NCBI GenBank assembly: GCA_947627115.1
Contig: CANQUQ010000019.1
Coordinates: forward strand, 1-45,899
DNA from: an uncultured Acetatifactor sp.
GTDB lineage: Bacteria; Bacillota; Clostridia; Lachnospirales; Lachnospiraceae
Direction: 5' to 3'
Length of the DNA stretch: 45,899 nucleotides
Shown: piece after piece, positions 17,712 to 25,213 of the stretch
Numbering within the stretch: the first letter of the stretch is position 1
How the letters are laid out: the number at the start of each line of letters is the position of its first letter
The notes under the pieces: generated by a model
Told to the model about the DNA's origin: nothing
Databases searched by the model: none
Seen by the model: only the letters and a program-made list of their open reading frames with translations
Made by a program: the position numbers and the translations under genes

Positions 17712-18982
17712 TACTGTTCACCTGCCTTAATCAAAGTTTTGCCGCTTCCCAACTGGGAATTCTCGTAGTCTTCAGCACTGGTCACACCGAATATCACGGA
17801 GTTCTTGCCCACGGTAATGCCATCGGGTATCACGCTCTTCTCTCCCACCGTCACCAGGCCGTGATTGTAAATATGAGGTGCGGTATCGTTGTCGACCTCT
17901 TCTCCGATACCAAGCTGTACCTTATCTCCGATCTTTACGTCCTCCGCCACGATCGCCTTGTTCAGCACACAGTCCTGGCCGATCTGAGTGTGGTTCATGA
18001 TGATCGAATCGCGCACCACCGTTCCCTTGCCGACGGTCACGCCGCACCCGATCACCGAATTGTACACCTCACCGTATATATCCGTGCCCTCTCCGACAAT
18101 ACTGCCCTCCACGACGCTCTCCGGGCTCAGGTACTGCGGAGGCTGTATCTCGCTCTTGGTGTAGATCTTCCAATACTCCTCGTAGAGGTTGAACTCCGGA
18201 ACAATGTCGATCAGCTCCATGTTCGCCTCCCAATAGGAGGACAGGGTCCCCACGTCCTTCCAATAGCCCGTAAACTCATAGGCATACAGAGGCGCTTTCT
18301 TTTCATGGCAGTAAGGAATGATATGTTTGCCGAAATCCAGCGCCGGCTGGTCAGCCATGGCTATCAGCGCTTCGCGCAGGATCTTCCAGTTAAAGATATA
18401 GATGCCCATGCTCGCCAGATTGCTCCTGGGATGCTCCGGCTTCTCCTCAAACTCCACGATCCGCCTGTTCTCGTTGGTTATCATGATACCGAAGCGGCTT
18501 GCCTCCTCCATGGGAACGGGCATGACCGCAATGGTGACCTCGGCGTTGTTCGCCTTGTGAAAATCCAGCATGACCTCGTAGTCCATCTTGTAGATATGGT
18601 CGCCCGACAGGATCAGCACATAGTCGGGATTGAAGCTCTCCATATACTCCAGGTTCTGATAGATGGCGTTCGCAGTACCGGTATACCATTCACTGTTGGA
18701 GCTCTTCTCATAGGGAGGCAGGACCGTTACGCCTCCGATGTTCCTGTCGAGATCCCACGGAATACCGATCCCTATATGGGTATTTAATCTCAGGGGCTGG
18801 TACTGAGTCAGCACTCCGACGGTGTCCACGCCCGAATTGATGCAGTTCGAAAGAGGAAAATCAATAATGCGATATTTCCCTCCAAACGCCACGGCGGGCT
18901 TTGCCACCTTGGAAGTAAGTACTCCCAGCCGACTGCCCTGACCACCTGCCAACAACATGGCAATCATCTCTTTTTTAATCAT
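17711..18982 (-). CDS. glgC: Glucose-1-phosphate adenylyltransferase, catalytic subunit
   Basis: A 423-residue ADP-glucose pyrophosphorylase. It makes ADP-glucose from ATP and glucose-1-phosphate, the committed step of bacterial glycogen synthesis. The N-terminal [14 protein letters not shown] with the following [14 protein letters not shown] is the nucleotide-binding signature, FEEKP and YWKDVGT are substrate-site blocks, and the C-terminal beta-helix ([15 protein letters not shown]) mediates assembly. The ATG at 18982 follows AGAGGTGATG. It has a clear promoter and leads the glgC-glgD-spoVG operon. No glycogen synthase or branching enzyme is in the window. Confidence 0.97.
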   Translation of the reverse strand: MIKKEMIAMLLAGGQGSRLGVLTSKVAKPAVAFGGKYRIIDFPLSNCINSGVDTVGVLTQYQPLRLNTHIGIGIPWDLDRNIGGVTVLPPYEKSSNSEWYTGTANAIYQNLEYMESFNPDYVLILSGDHIYKMDYEVMLDFHKANNAEVTIAVMPVPMEEASRFGIMITNENRRIVEFEEKPEHPRSNLASMGIYIFNWKILREALIAMADQPALDFGKHIIPYCHEKKAPLYAYEFTGYWKDVGTLSSYWEANMELIDIVPEFNLYEEYWKIYTKSEIQPPQYLSPESVVEGSIVGEGTDIYGEVYNSVIGCGVTVGKGTVVRDSIIMNHTQIGQDCVLNKAIVAEDVKIGDKVQLGIGEEVDNDTAPHIYNHGLVTVGEKSVIPDGITVGKNSVIFGVTSAEDYENSQLGSGKTLIKAGEQ

Positions 18983-19025
18983 GTCATCACCTCTGTCTAG
19001 CTTTCTGCCATTTACTGGTATGGAA

Positions 19026-19054
19026 ATTATATCATATCTAAAGTGTAAAGTGAA
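19026..19054 (-). promoter_or_regulatory. Promoter of glgC-glgD-spoVG
   Basis: On the minus strand TTCACT (19049-19054), a 17-base spacer, and TATAAT (19026-19031), with AT-rich sequence upstream that could act as an UP element. Confidence 0.7.
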
Positions 19055-19242
19055 TATTTATTGATAAAAAAAATCTATATTTTTTCATTTTTTCTATTTA
19101 TAATTAACATATTTTTGCAAAAGTTGAATTATTTTTTGTGTATTATTCCAATTATCCAAAACATTTCTTCTGTTGTTAATGGTAAAAATTCATATGAACG
19201 GCACTTGAAGGATCCCTCCCCTTTCCAAAAACATTATTTTAT
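19055..19242. other. AT-rich gap between divergent glgC and murC
   Basis: This 188-bp stretch between the two promoters is strongly AT-rich with A and T tracts. A plus-strand open frame from a TTG at 19061 has no ribosome site and a low-complexity Ile/Phe-rich product, so I do not call it. No RNA gene was recognised. Confidence 0.5.
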
Positions 19243-19271
19243 TTGTTTTTTGTCCTCTGTCCGTATATAAT
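19243..19271 (+). promoter_or_regulatory. Promoter of murC
   Basis: TTGTTT (19243-19248), a 17-base spacer, and TATAAT (19266-19271), giving a leader of about 33 bases. Confidence 0.7.
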
Positions 19272-19310
19272 ATAACATATCGGAAGAAATCAGATAAGGA
19301 AGTGCAAAAA

Positions 19311-20702
19311 ATGTACCGGATAGACTTTGACCACCCCGTTTCTTTGTATTTTGTAGGTATCGGCGGCATCAGCATGAGCGGCCTGGCGGAAATATTAGCG
19401 GACGCAGGCTTTCGCGTATCGGGCTCGGACAGCTCCGAGAGCGCTATGACCCATCGGCTGGAATCCAAAGGTATCACCGTATTTTATGGACAGAGACGGG
19501 AAAATATTACCGCAGATATCGACTGCGCGGTCTTCACCAGCGCGATCCGCAAAGACAACCCCGAATATATCGCCGTGCATGAAAAAAATATTCCCAGTCT
19601 GACCAGAGCCGAGCTGCTGGGACAGATCATGAGGAATTACGACATGCCCATCGCGGTCAGCGGCACTCACGGCAAGACCACTACCACATCCATGATCAGC
19701 GAGATCCTGCTGAAGGCGGATGCGGATCCCACTCTTTCCATCGGCGGCATGTTAAAGAGCATCGGCGGCAACATACGGGTGGGCCGATCGGAATACTTTG
19801 TGACCGAGGCCTGCGAGTACACCAACAGCTTTCTGAGTTTTTATCCCAAGATCGGCATCATTTTAAATATAGAAGAAGACCATATGGATTTCTTTCAGGA
19901 TCTGTCGGAAATACGCCGTTCCTTCCGGCGGTTCGCACAGCTCCTGCCCGCGGACGGCTGTCTGATCATCAACAGCGCGATCCCCGACCTTCAGGAGATC
20001 ACGCGGGAGCTGCCATGCCGGATCGTCACCTACGGACAGGATCCGTCGGCGGATTACCGCTTTGACCATATCACCTACAACGAATTGGGATATCCCTCCT
20101 TCGACCTGCTGGTATCCGGTCAGAGCTGCGGCCGGTATTCCCTGCAGGTGCCCGGAGAGCACAATGCCGGCAACGCCCTGGCTGCCATTGCGCTGGCCGA
20201 CCTGCTCGCCATTCCCAGGGATACCGTCCGGGATGCACTCTACGCATACACCGGCGCCGACCGGCGCTTTGAATACAAGGGAACGGTCGGCGGAGTCACC
20301 GTCATTGATGACTATGCCCATCATCCGACGGAGGTGGCCGCCACCCTGAAAGCCGCCGCCAATTATCCGCATAGGGCGCTCTGGTGCGTGTTCCAGCCTC
20401 ATACCTACACCCGCACCAAGACCTTTCTGAAGGATTTCGCAAAGGCACTGACTCTTGCGGACAAGGTAATTCTTACCGATATTTATGCAGCCCGTGAGCC
20501 TGCTTCCCTGGGCGCTTCCCTGGGGATCAGCTCCGAAACGCTTCTGGGCGAGATACAGGCTTTGGGTCAGGAGTGCTATTATTTTTCAACATTTGACGAG
20601 ATTGAAAATTTTCTTCTGAAAAATTGCATAAAGGGTGATTTGTTGATAACTATGGGGGCCGGTGATGTCCATAAAATCGGCGAAAAACTTTTGGGCTTGT
20701 AA
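19311..20702 (+). CDS. murC: UDP-N-acetylmuramate--L-alanine ligase
   Basis: A 463-residue Mur ligase that adds L-alanine to UDP-MurNAc using ATP in the cytoplasm. Visible blocks are the N-terminal YFVGIGGISMSGLAEIL, the P-loop SGTHGKTTTTSMI near residue 117, NIEEDHMDFF, PGEHNAGNALAA, DDYAHHPTEV and FQPHTYTRTKTF. The ATG at 19311 is preferred over a GTG at 19302 because the AAGGA site lies at 19296-19300 and would directly abut the GTG. It is transcribed alone: its own promoter is upstream and a long hairpin terminator follows. Confidence 0.97.
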   Translation: MYRIDFDHPVSLYFVGIGGISMSGLAEILADAGFRVSGSDSSESAMTHRLESKGITVFYGQRRENITADIDCAVFTSAIRKDNPEYIAVHEKNIPSLTRAELLGQIMRNYDMPIAVSGTHGKTTTTSMISEILLKADADPTLSIGGMLKSIGGNIRVGRSEYFVTEACEYTNSFLSFYPKIGIILNIEEDHMDFFQDLSEIRRSFRRFAQLLPADGCLIINSAIPDLQEITRELPCRIVTYGQDPSADYRFDHITYNELGYPSFDLLVSGQSCGRYSLQVPGEHNAGNALAAIALADLLAIPRDTVRDALYAYTGADRRFEYKGTVGGVTVIDDYAHHPTEVAATLKAAANYPHRALWCVFQPHTYTRTKTFLKDFAKALTLADKVILTDIYAAREPASLGASLGISSETLLGEIQALGQECYYFSTFDEIENFLLKNCIKGDLLITMGAGDVHKIGEKLLGL

Positions 20703-20869
20703 TTTTCCACAATATCCACAGACTGGGAGAAAACAAATTTCTCTCAGACATGTGGATATTTTATTTATAACTGTGGATATTTTTTGTGCTCCGCAGCTCT
20801 GTCATCCCTTAGTTTAAAAGACTTTCTTTTTATGTCAAAAAATTGTCCACATTTTCCACAACTTCCACA
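20703..20869. other. Cluster of seven DnaA-box-like 9-mers
   Basis: Compared with TTATCCACA, six 9-mers differ by one base: TTTTCCACA (20703-20711), ATATCCACA (20712-20720; reversed at 20751-20759 and 20772-20780), TTGTCCACA (20843-20851), TTTTCCACA (20852-20860). A weaker ACTTCCACA is at 20861-20869. The last three are in perfect 9-bp tandem, as are the first two. All share TCCACA. The cluster fills the gap before a DnaD-like and a DnaC-like gene. Confidence 0.6.
20711..20766 (+). terminator. Long hairpin terminator after murC, arms contain DnaA-box-like 9-mers
   Basis: The outer arms AATATCCACA (20711-20720) and TGTGGATATT (20751-20760) are perfect complements. The inner arms CTGGGAGAAA and TTTCTCTCAG pair with one mismatch around a 5-base loop. 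TTATTT follows. Confidence 0.75.
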
Positions 20870-20935
20870 TTTTTCTCTGTTTTTTTACCGCTTCCGGCTT
20901 TGGGAAATTTGACTATTTCCTTTTTCAGACCCTTA

Positions 20936-20944
20936 TGCTATACT
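20936..20944 (+). promoter_or_regulatory. Extended -10 promoter of the dnaD-like gene
   Basis: TGCTATACT is an extended -10 element. No good -35 box sits 17 bases upstream; TTGACT at 20909-20914 is too far. It lies about 67 bp downstream of the DnaA-box-like cluster. Confidence 0.5.
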
Positions 20945-21001
20945 TTGGCTACTGTGAGTTCTATCTGCGCAGATTAGGAGTTTGAGAGGGAAGTGTGTTC
21001 A

Positions 21002-22120
21002 ATGGCACGTTTGACGATCTATAAGGATGAAGCTGCGGATTCCACCGTTGTCTCCAATTATTTTATTGACGAATATATGAAAGAGGCCAATGACGCACAG
21101 CTCAAGGTCTACCTGTACCTGCTCCGCATGATGAACGCACATATGCCTACCAGTGTTTCGGATATTGCGGACAAGTTCAACCATACGGAGAAGGATGTCA
21201 TCCGCGCCTTAAAATATTGGGAGAAGCATCAGCTGCTGGACCTGGATTTCAACGAGAACAAGATCCTGGTCGGCATCCATATCCGTGACCTGAGCAGCGC
21301 AGAAAACTCAACGAGCAGGGAGGCGAACGATGCGGTATCCTCCTTTGTTCCCGTGCCGGCGGCGATCCAGCCGGCTCCGGCGTCCTTAAGGACTGCTCCC
21401 GCATCCGTGGCCGTCCATCCCGCCGCCGACTCTGAGAACAGCGCGAACGCCTTTGCGAAGCCCGTGTACTCCACCGATCAGCTGCGGGAATTCAAGAACC
21501 GTCAGGACACCGCACAGCTGCTTTTCATCGCAGAGTCTTATATAGGAAGACCTCTGACTCCGTCAGAGATGAAAACGATCCTGTACTTTACCGATGTGCT
21601 GCACTTTTCCGACGATTTGATCGACTACCTGCTCCAATACTGTGTGGACAGGGGCAAAAAGGATTTCAAATACATAGAAAGAGTAGCGGTCAGCTGGGCG
21701 GAGCAAGGCATTGCCACACCTAAGCAGGCACAGCGCTGCGCCTCCCGCTACGACAAAAATGTGTACGCGATCATGAATGAGCTGGGAAAGACCGGTTCTC
21801 CCACCACAAAGGAACTGGAGTACATGAACCGTTGGATGAAGGAATACGGTTTTTCCATGGATATTATTTTTGAAGCCTGCCAGCGCACGGTGATGGCTAC
21901 CGACCGGCATCGGTTCGAGTATGCCGAGGGCATCCTGAGCAGCTGGAATGAACAGAATGTTCACCGCAAATCCGATATCCGCAAGATAGATGACCTGTAT
22001 CAGCAGCGGAGGAAAAGCAATTCCCAGGCGGGAACGAAATCCTCCGGGAACCGGTTCAACCAGTTCGCACAGAACAACTACGATTTTGACGCTCTGGAGC
22101 AGGAGCTTTTGAGCAATTAA
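21002..22120 (+). CDS. DnaD-domain primosomal protein with duplicated C-terminal domain
   Basis: A 372-residue protein of the DnaD/DnaB family, whose members help load the replicative helicase in Firmicutes. The N-terminal winged helix (AQLKVYLYLLRMMNAHMP, FNHTEKDVIRALKYWEKHQL) is followed by an Ala/Pro/Ser-rich linker at about residues 105-155. Two DnaD C-terminal repeats come next: the first ends YIERVAVSWAEQGI and the second YAEGILSSWNEQNV. The tail is polar with Asn/Gln. The ATG at 21002 follows GAGAGGGAAG. It lies 23 bp before the DnaC-like ATPase, matching a primosome pair. Whether it does the DnaB or the DnaD job is not decidable from sequence. Confidence 0.9.
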   Translation: MARLTIYKDEAADSTVVSNYFIDEYMKEANDAQLKVYLYLLRMMNAHMPTSVSDIADKFNHTEKDVIRALKYWEKHQLLDLDFNENKILVGIHIRDLSSAENSTSREANDAVSSFVPVPAAIQPAPASLRTAPASVAVHPAADSENSANAFAKPVYSTDQLREFKNRQDTAQLLFIAESYIGRPLTPSEMKTILYFTDVLHFSDDLIDYLLQYCVDRGKKDFKYIERVAVSWAEQGIATPKQAQRCASRYDKNVYAIMNELGKTGSPTTKELEYMNRWMKEYGFSMDIIFEACQRTVMATDRHRFEYAEGILSSWNEQNVHRKSDIRKIDDLYQQRRKSNSQAGTKSSGNRFNQFAQNNYDFDALEQELLSN

Positions 22121-22143
22121 CAGGACCCTGAAGGAGAAACGAC

Positions 22144-23145
22144 GTGGCACTCAGCAGCTCTCAGTACGAGTCTATCATAAAGGGATACGAGAGGATCCGG
22201 GATGAAAACCGGCATCTTCTGGAGCTCCGCAGGGAACAGGTATACGGGGCGGTGCCGGGCTACCGTGATCTGGACGAGTCCGTCAGCACACTGTCGGTCT
22301 CCGCTGCCAGACAACTGCTGGAGGGGGACACCGACGCTTTGGAGCGCCTGAAATCCCGGCTTTCGGAGATCGACCGGCAGAAGACAGAGCTCCTCGCCCA
22401 GGCCGGTTTTTCCCCCGATTATCTGGAGCCTGTCTATTCCTGTCCTCACTGTCAGGATACAGGCTATGTCGTCCGTCAGGACGGCCTTCGCGAAAAGTGC
22501 AGCTGCTTCAGACAGCAGGAGCTTGCTATTCGGTATGAGCAGTCCAATATTCGCGATATGATCACGAGAGAAAATTTTTCCACACTCTCCTACGAATACT
22601 ATCACGACGAGGATCTGCAGCACTTTAAGGCGGCGGCAGCCCTCAGCAGGGAGTTTGTCGAAAATTTCAGCGCCGGGAACCGCAATCTCTTTTTTTACGG
22701 CACCGTCGGCACGGGCAAAAGTTTTCTGTCCGGCTGTATTGCCAATGAACTGCTGCAGAAGGGCTGTTCCGTGATATATTTCAGTGCGTCCGGACTGTTC
22801 GAACGGCTGGCCCGGTACTCCTTCGACAGCAGATCCAGGGAGGAGCTTCAGGATTTTTACGGAGACCTCTATGATTGCGATCTTCTGATCATTGATGACC
22901 TGGGGACGGAGATCACCAACAGCTTTGTGACATCGCAGCTGTTCGCCTGTCTGAACGAAAGGGGACTGCGGGAAAAAGCTACCATTATCTCCACCAACCT
23001 GAGTCTGGAGGAATTGCGCGACCGCTACTCGGACAGGATCTTTTCCCGGATCACCAGCAATTTTTCCCTGTGCAAGCTTACAGGACCCGATATTCGCATC
23101 TACAAAAAGCGTCTGGCGAACACTGCCTCGACACAGAGTATATAG
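22144..23145 (+). CDS. DnaC/DnaI-like helicase loader ATPase
   Basis: A 333-residue AAA+ protein. A coiled N-terminal region (residues 1-95) is followed by a zinc-binding site (CPHC at 100-103, CSC at 119-121), then the ATPase core with Walker A GTVGTGKSF near 186-194 and Walker B LLIIDDLG near 247. Sensor 1 is STNLS and the arginine-finger region is DRIFSRI. This layout is that of the DnaI/DnaC loader that places DnaB-type helicase on DNA, rather than IstB, which travels with a transposase. The start is GTG at 22144 after AAGGAG. It probably shares a transcript with the DnaD-like gene and maybe prs. Confidence 0.92.
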   Translation: MALSSSQYESIIKGYERIRDENRHLLELRREQVYGAVPGYRDLDESVSTLSVSAARQLLEGDTDALERLKSRLSEIDRQKTELLAQAGFSPDYLEPVYSCPHCQDTGYVVRQDGLREKCSCFRQQELAIRYEQSNIRDMITRENFSTLSYEYYHDEDLQHFKAAAALSREFVENFSAGNRNLFFYGTVGTGKSFLSGCIANELLQKGCSVIYFSASGLFERLARYSFDSRSREELQDFYGDLYDCDLLIIDDLGTEITNSFVTSQLFACLNERGLREKATIISTNLSLEELRDRYSDRIFSRITSNFSLCKLTGPDIRIYKKRLANTASTQSI

Positions 23146-23187
23146 AATAAAGGTATACAGTATATAGGAAAGGAAACTATCATTCTC

Positions 23188-24372
23188 ATGGGAAACCGCG
23201 AAGAAAAAAGAAATCTTGAGACTATTCCCGTAGGTTCTCTTGGCATAATTCCGTTGGAGGGCTGCAGGCCCTTGGGCGAAAAGGTGGACAAGTATCTGGT
23301 CAGATGGCGGGCCGAACGCGAGAGCGAACACAAGGACTCCCTGGCATTTTCCGGCTATCAGCGTGACTCCTACCTGATCGACGCCAAGGTGCCGCGTTTC
23401 GGTTCCGGCGAGGCGAAGGGCATGGTCATGGAATCCATCCGCGGATACGACCTGTACCTGCTGGTGGATGTCTGCAACTATTCCATGACCTATTCTCTCT
23501 GCGGACATGAGAACCATATGTCCCCGGATGACCACTATCAGGACCTGAAGCGCATTATCTCGGCCCTGGGCGGAAAGGCCCGCCGCATCACCGTCATCAT
23601 GCCCTATCTGTATGAGAGCCGCCAGCATAAGAGAACGGCCAGGGAATCCCTGGACTGCGCACTGGCACTGCAGGAGCTGGTACAGATGGGAGTGGACAAT
23701 ATCATTACCTTCGACGCCCACGATCCCAGGGTGCAGAACGCCATCCCGCTGCACGGCTTTGAGACGGTGCAGCCGGCCTATCAGTTCATCAAGGGCCTGC
23801 TGCGCAATGTAAAGGATCTGCAGATCGACTCAGATCACATGATGGTCATCAGCCCCGACGAGGGCGGCATGAGCCGTGCCATCTATATTGCCAATGTGCT
23901 GGGGCTGGATATGGGCATGTTCTACAAGCGCCGGGATTACACTAAGATCGAAAACGGCCGCAACCCCATTGTTGCCCATGAATTTTTGGGCACCAGCGTA
24001 GAGGGCAAGGACATGATCATCATAGACGATATGATCTCCTCAGGGGAAAGCATGCTGGAGGTGGCCGCGCTGCTGAAACAGCGCAAGGCCAACCGGGTCT
24101 TCGCTTTCTCTACCTTCGGGCTTTTTACAAACGGGCTGGACAAGTTCGATAAGGCCTTTTCCAACGGCATTATCGACAAGGTACTGACCACGAATCTGAT
24201 ATACCAGACTCCGGATCTGCTGGAGCGAAAATGGTATATCAACTGTGACATGAGCAAATATATTGCCTACATTATCGATACCCTGAACCACGATTCCTCC
24301 ATCAGCGATCTGCTGAACCCCAATGAGAGGATCCAGAACATCGTGGCAAAATATAAGACGGGTGAACTGTAG
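23188..24372 (+). CDS. prs: Ribose-phosphate pyrophosphokinase, long divergent form
   Basis: A 394-residue PRPP synthetase (ribose-5-phosphate + ATP to PRPP). Recognisable blocks are MPYLYESRQHKRTARESLDC for the flexible loop, DNIITFDAHDPRVQNAIPL, ISPDEGGMSRAIYIANVLG, and the PRPP loop IIIDDMISSGESM. It is about 75 residues longer than the common form, with an N-terminal addition and altered loop residues (RQHKRTARE for RQDRK-type, SSGES for TAGT-type). The ATG at 23188 has an AAGGAAA site rather far upstream. Product PRPP feeds nucleotide synthesis and pncB. A terminator follows. Confidence 0.93.
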   Translation: MGNREEKRNLETIPVGSLGIIPLEGCRPLGEKVDKYLVRWRAERESEHKDSLAFSGYQRDSYLIDAKVPRFGSGEAKGMVMESIRGYDLYLLVDVCNYSMTYSLCGHENHMSPDDHYQDLKRIISALGGKARRITVIMPYLYESRQHKRTARESLDCALALQELVQMGVDNIITFDAHDPRVQNAIPLHGFETVQPAYQFIKGLLRNVKDLQIDSDHMMVISPDEGGMSRAIYIANVLGLDMGMFYKRRDYTKIENGRNPIVAHEFLGTSVEGKDMIIIDDMISSGESMLEVAALLKQRKANRVFAFSTFGLFTNGLDKFDKAFSNGIIDKVLTTNLIYQTPDLLERKWYINCDMSKYIAYIIDTLNHDSSISDLLNPNERIQNIVAKYKTGEL

Positions 24373-24386
24373 GACCTTTTAACTCC

Positions 24387-24425
24387 GGGCTGTCGCGGAA
24401 CTCCGCGGCAGCCCTCCCTTTTTGT
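24387..24425 (+). terminator. Terminator after prs
   Basis: GGGCTGTCGCGG (24387-24398) pairs with CCGCGGCAGCCC (24403-24414), one G-U pair, four-base loop, followed by TCCCTTTTTG. Confidence 0.92.
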
Positions 24426-24450
24426 CCTCTGTTTTTACGGACGGAGACAG

Positions 24451-24488
24451 GGCGAATGGCCGAAGGCAAGGCGAATGGCCGAAGACAG
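24451..24488. repeat. Two tandem 19-bp repeats
   Basis: GGCGAATGGCCGAAGGCAA (24451-24469) and GGCGAATGGCCGAAGACAG (24470-24488) differ at two positions. They lie between the prs terminator and the queT promoter. Confidence 0.75.
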
Positions 24489-24521
24489 GGAAAACAAGCG
24501 GAAGCACGGAGAACGGAACCG

Positions 24522-24550
24522 TTGCAAATTATCCGGCGGTGTGATATACT
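24522..24550 (+). promoter_or_regulatory. Promoter of the queT leader
   Basis: TTGCAA (24522-24527), a 17-base spacer, and TATACT (24545-24550). The predicted RNA start is near 24557, just before the leader hairpin. Confidence 0.75.
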
Positions 24551-24559
24551 GACAGGGTT

Positions 24560-24621
24560 GTATCTCGGAGAGAGATACGGTGAGTTCGAGACCTTCCTCA
24601 CCTAAAACAAAACTAAAGGAG
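24560..24621 (+). promoter_or_regulatory. preQ1 class I riboswitch leader of queT
   Basis: The aptamer stem GGTGAG (24579-24584) / CTCACC (24597-24602) encloses TTCGAGACCTTC and is followed by the A-rich tail TAAAACAAAACTAAAGGAG. The tail can form the preQ1-I pseudoknot and includes the ribosome site AAAGGAG (24615-24621), so control is probably translational. A separate 7-bp hairpin GTATCTC/GAGATAC (24560-24578) sits just upstream. Class I assignment is by eye. Confidence 0.82.
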
Positions 24622-24627
24622 AAAAAA

Positions 24628-25164
24628 ATGAATCAAAAAGTACGTTTCTTATCCCAGGCAGCAGTGATTGCTGCTCTCTATGTAGTTCTGACATGGGCTG
24701 CCGCCTCCTTGGGGCTGGCCAGCTCCGCGATCCAGGTACGTTTTTCCGAAGCACTCACTATTCTTCCCTTTTTTACTCCCGCAGCCGTACCGGGGTTATT
24801 TTTGGGCTGCCTGCTGGCAAATCTGTTGACCGGCAGCGCACTTCCGGATGTGCTGTTCGGAAGCATCGCTACCCTGCTGGGCGCGGTCGGCACTTACCTG
24901 TTGAGCCGCCCTCTCAGATCCGGCAGCTGTTCCGGCAGCCGGACGGGAGCCTGGCGAAAATGGCTGGCTCCCCTTCCCCCCATTGTCTCGAACACCCTGA
25001 TCGTCCCATTCATACTTGCGTATGTCTACCGGTTCGAGGGCTCGATCCTGTACTTCATGGCCACAGTGGGAATCGGCGAGATCATATCCTGCGGCGTATT
25101 GGGCTTGCTGCTCCTGCAGCTGCTGACACGCTACCGCAAATACATTTTTCCGGACGGACAGTAG
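24628..25164 (+). CDS. queT: Queuosine precursor transporter QueT
   Basis: A 178-residue integral membrane protein of the QueT family (DUF988), an ECF-type substrate-binding component for queuosine precursors such as preQ1. The start FLSQAAVIAALYVVLTWAA and the conserved IQVRFSEALTILPFFTPAAV are family marks. Five to six hydrophobic helices follow (VPGLFLGCLLANLL, FGSIATLLGAVGTYLL, IVPFILAYVY, IGEIISCGVLGLLLL). The ATG at 24628 has AAAGGAG upstream within the riboswitch; upstream in-frame codons lie in the aptamer. The ECF energy module is not in the window. Confidence 0.93.
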   Translation: MNQKVRFLSQAAVIAALYVVLTWAAASLGLASSAIQVRFSEALTILPFFTPAAVPGLFLGCLLANLLTGSALPDVLFGSIATLLGAVGTYLLSRPLRSGSCSGSRTGAWRKWLAPLPPIVSNTLIVPFILAYVYRFEGSILYFMATVGIGEIISCGVLGLLLLQLLTRYRKYIFPDGQ

Positions 25165-25173
25165 AGAGCCAAA

Positions 25174-25208
25174 GGGCGGAGCCTCCTTCGAGGCCCCGCC
25201 CTTTTTAA
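25174..25208. terminator. Terminator shared by queT and the convergent operon
   Basis: GGGCGGAGCCTC (25174-25185), loop CTTC, and GAGGCCCCGCCC (25190-25201) form a strong stem with one mismatch. TTTTTAAT follows on the plus strand and TTTGG on the minus strand, so it is strong rightward and weak leftward. Confidence 0.88.
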
Positions 25209-25213
25209 TATCT

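Noticed and set aside
19061..19270. 69-codon frame in the glgC-murC gap
   Set aside because: TTG start, no ribosome site, low-complexity Ile/Phe-rich product from AT-rich promoter DNA.
22144..23145. IstB-type transposon helper as identity of the ATPase
   Set aside because: No IstA transposase or terminal repeats nearby; the zinc site and pairing with a DnaD-like gene fit a helicase loader better.
22117..23754. 545-codon minus-strand frame opposite the DnaC-like gene and prs
   Set aside because: Antisense to two well-supported enzymes and crosses their intergenic gap; no ribosome site or recognisable domain.
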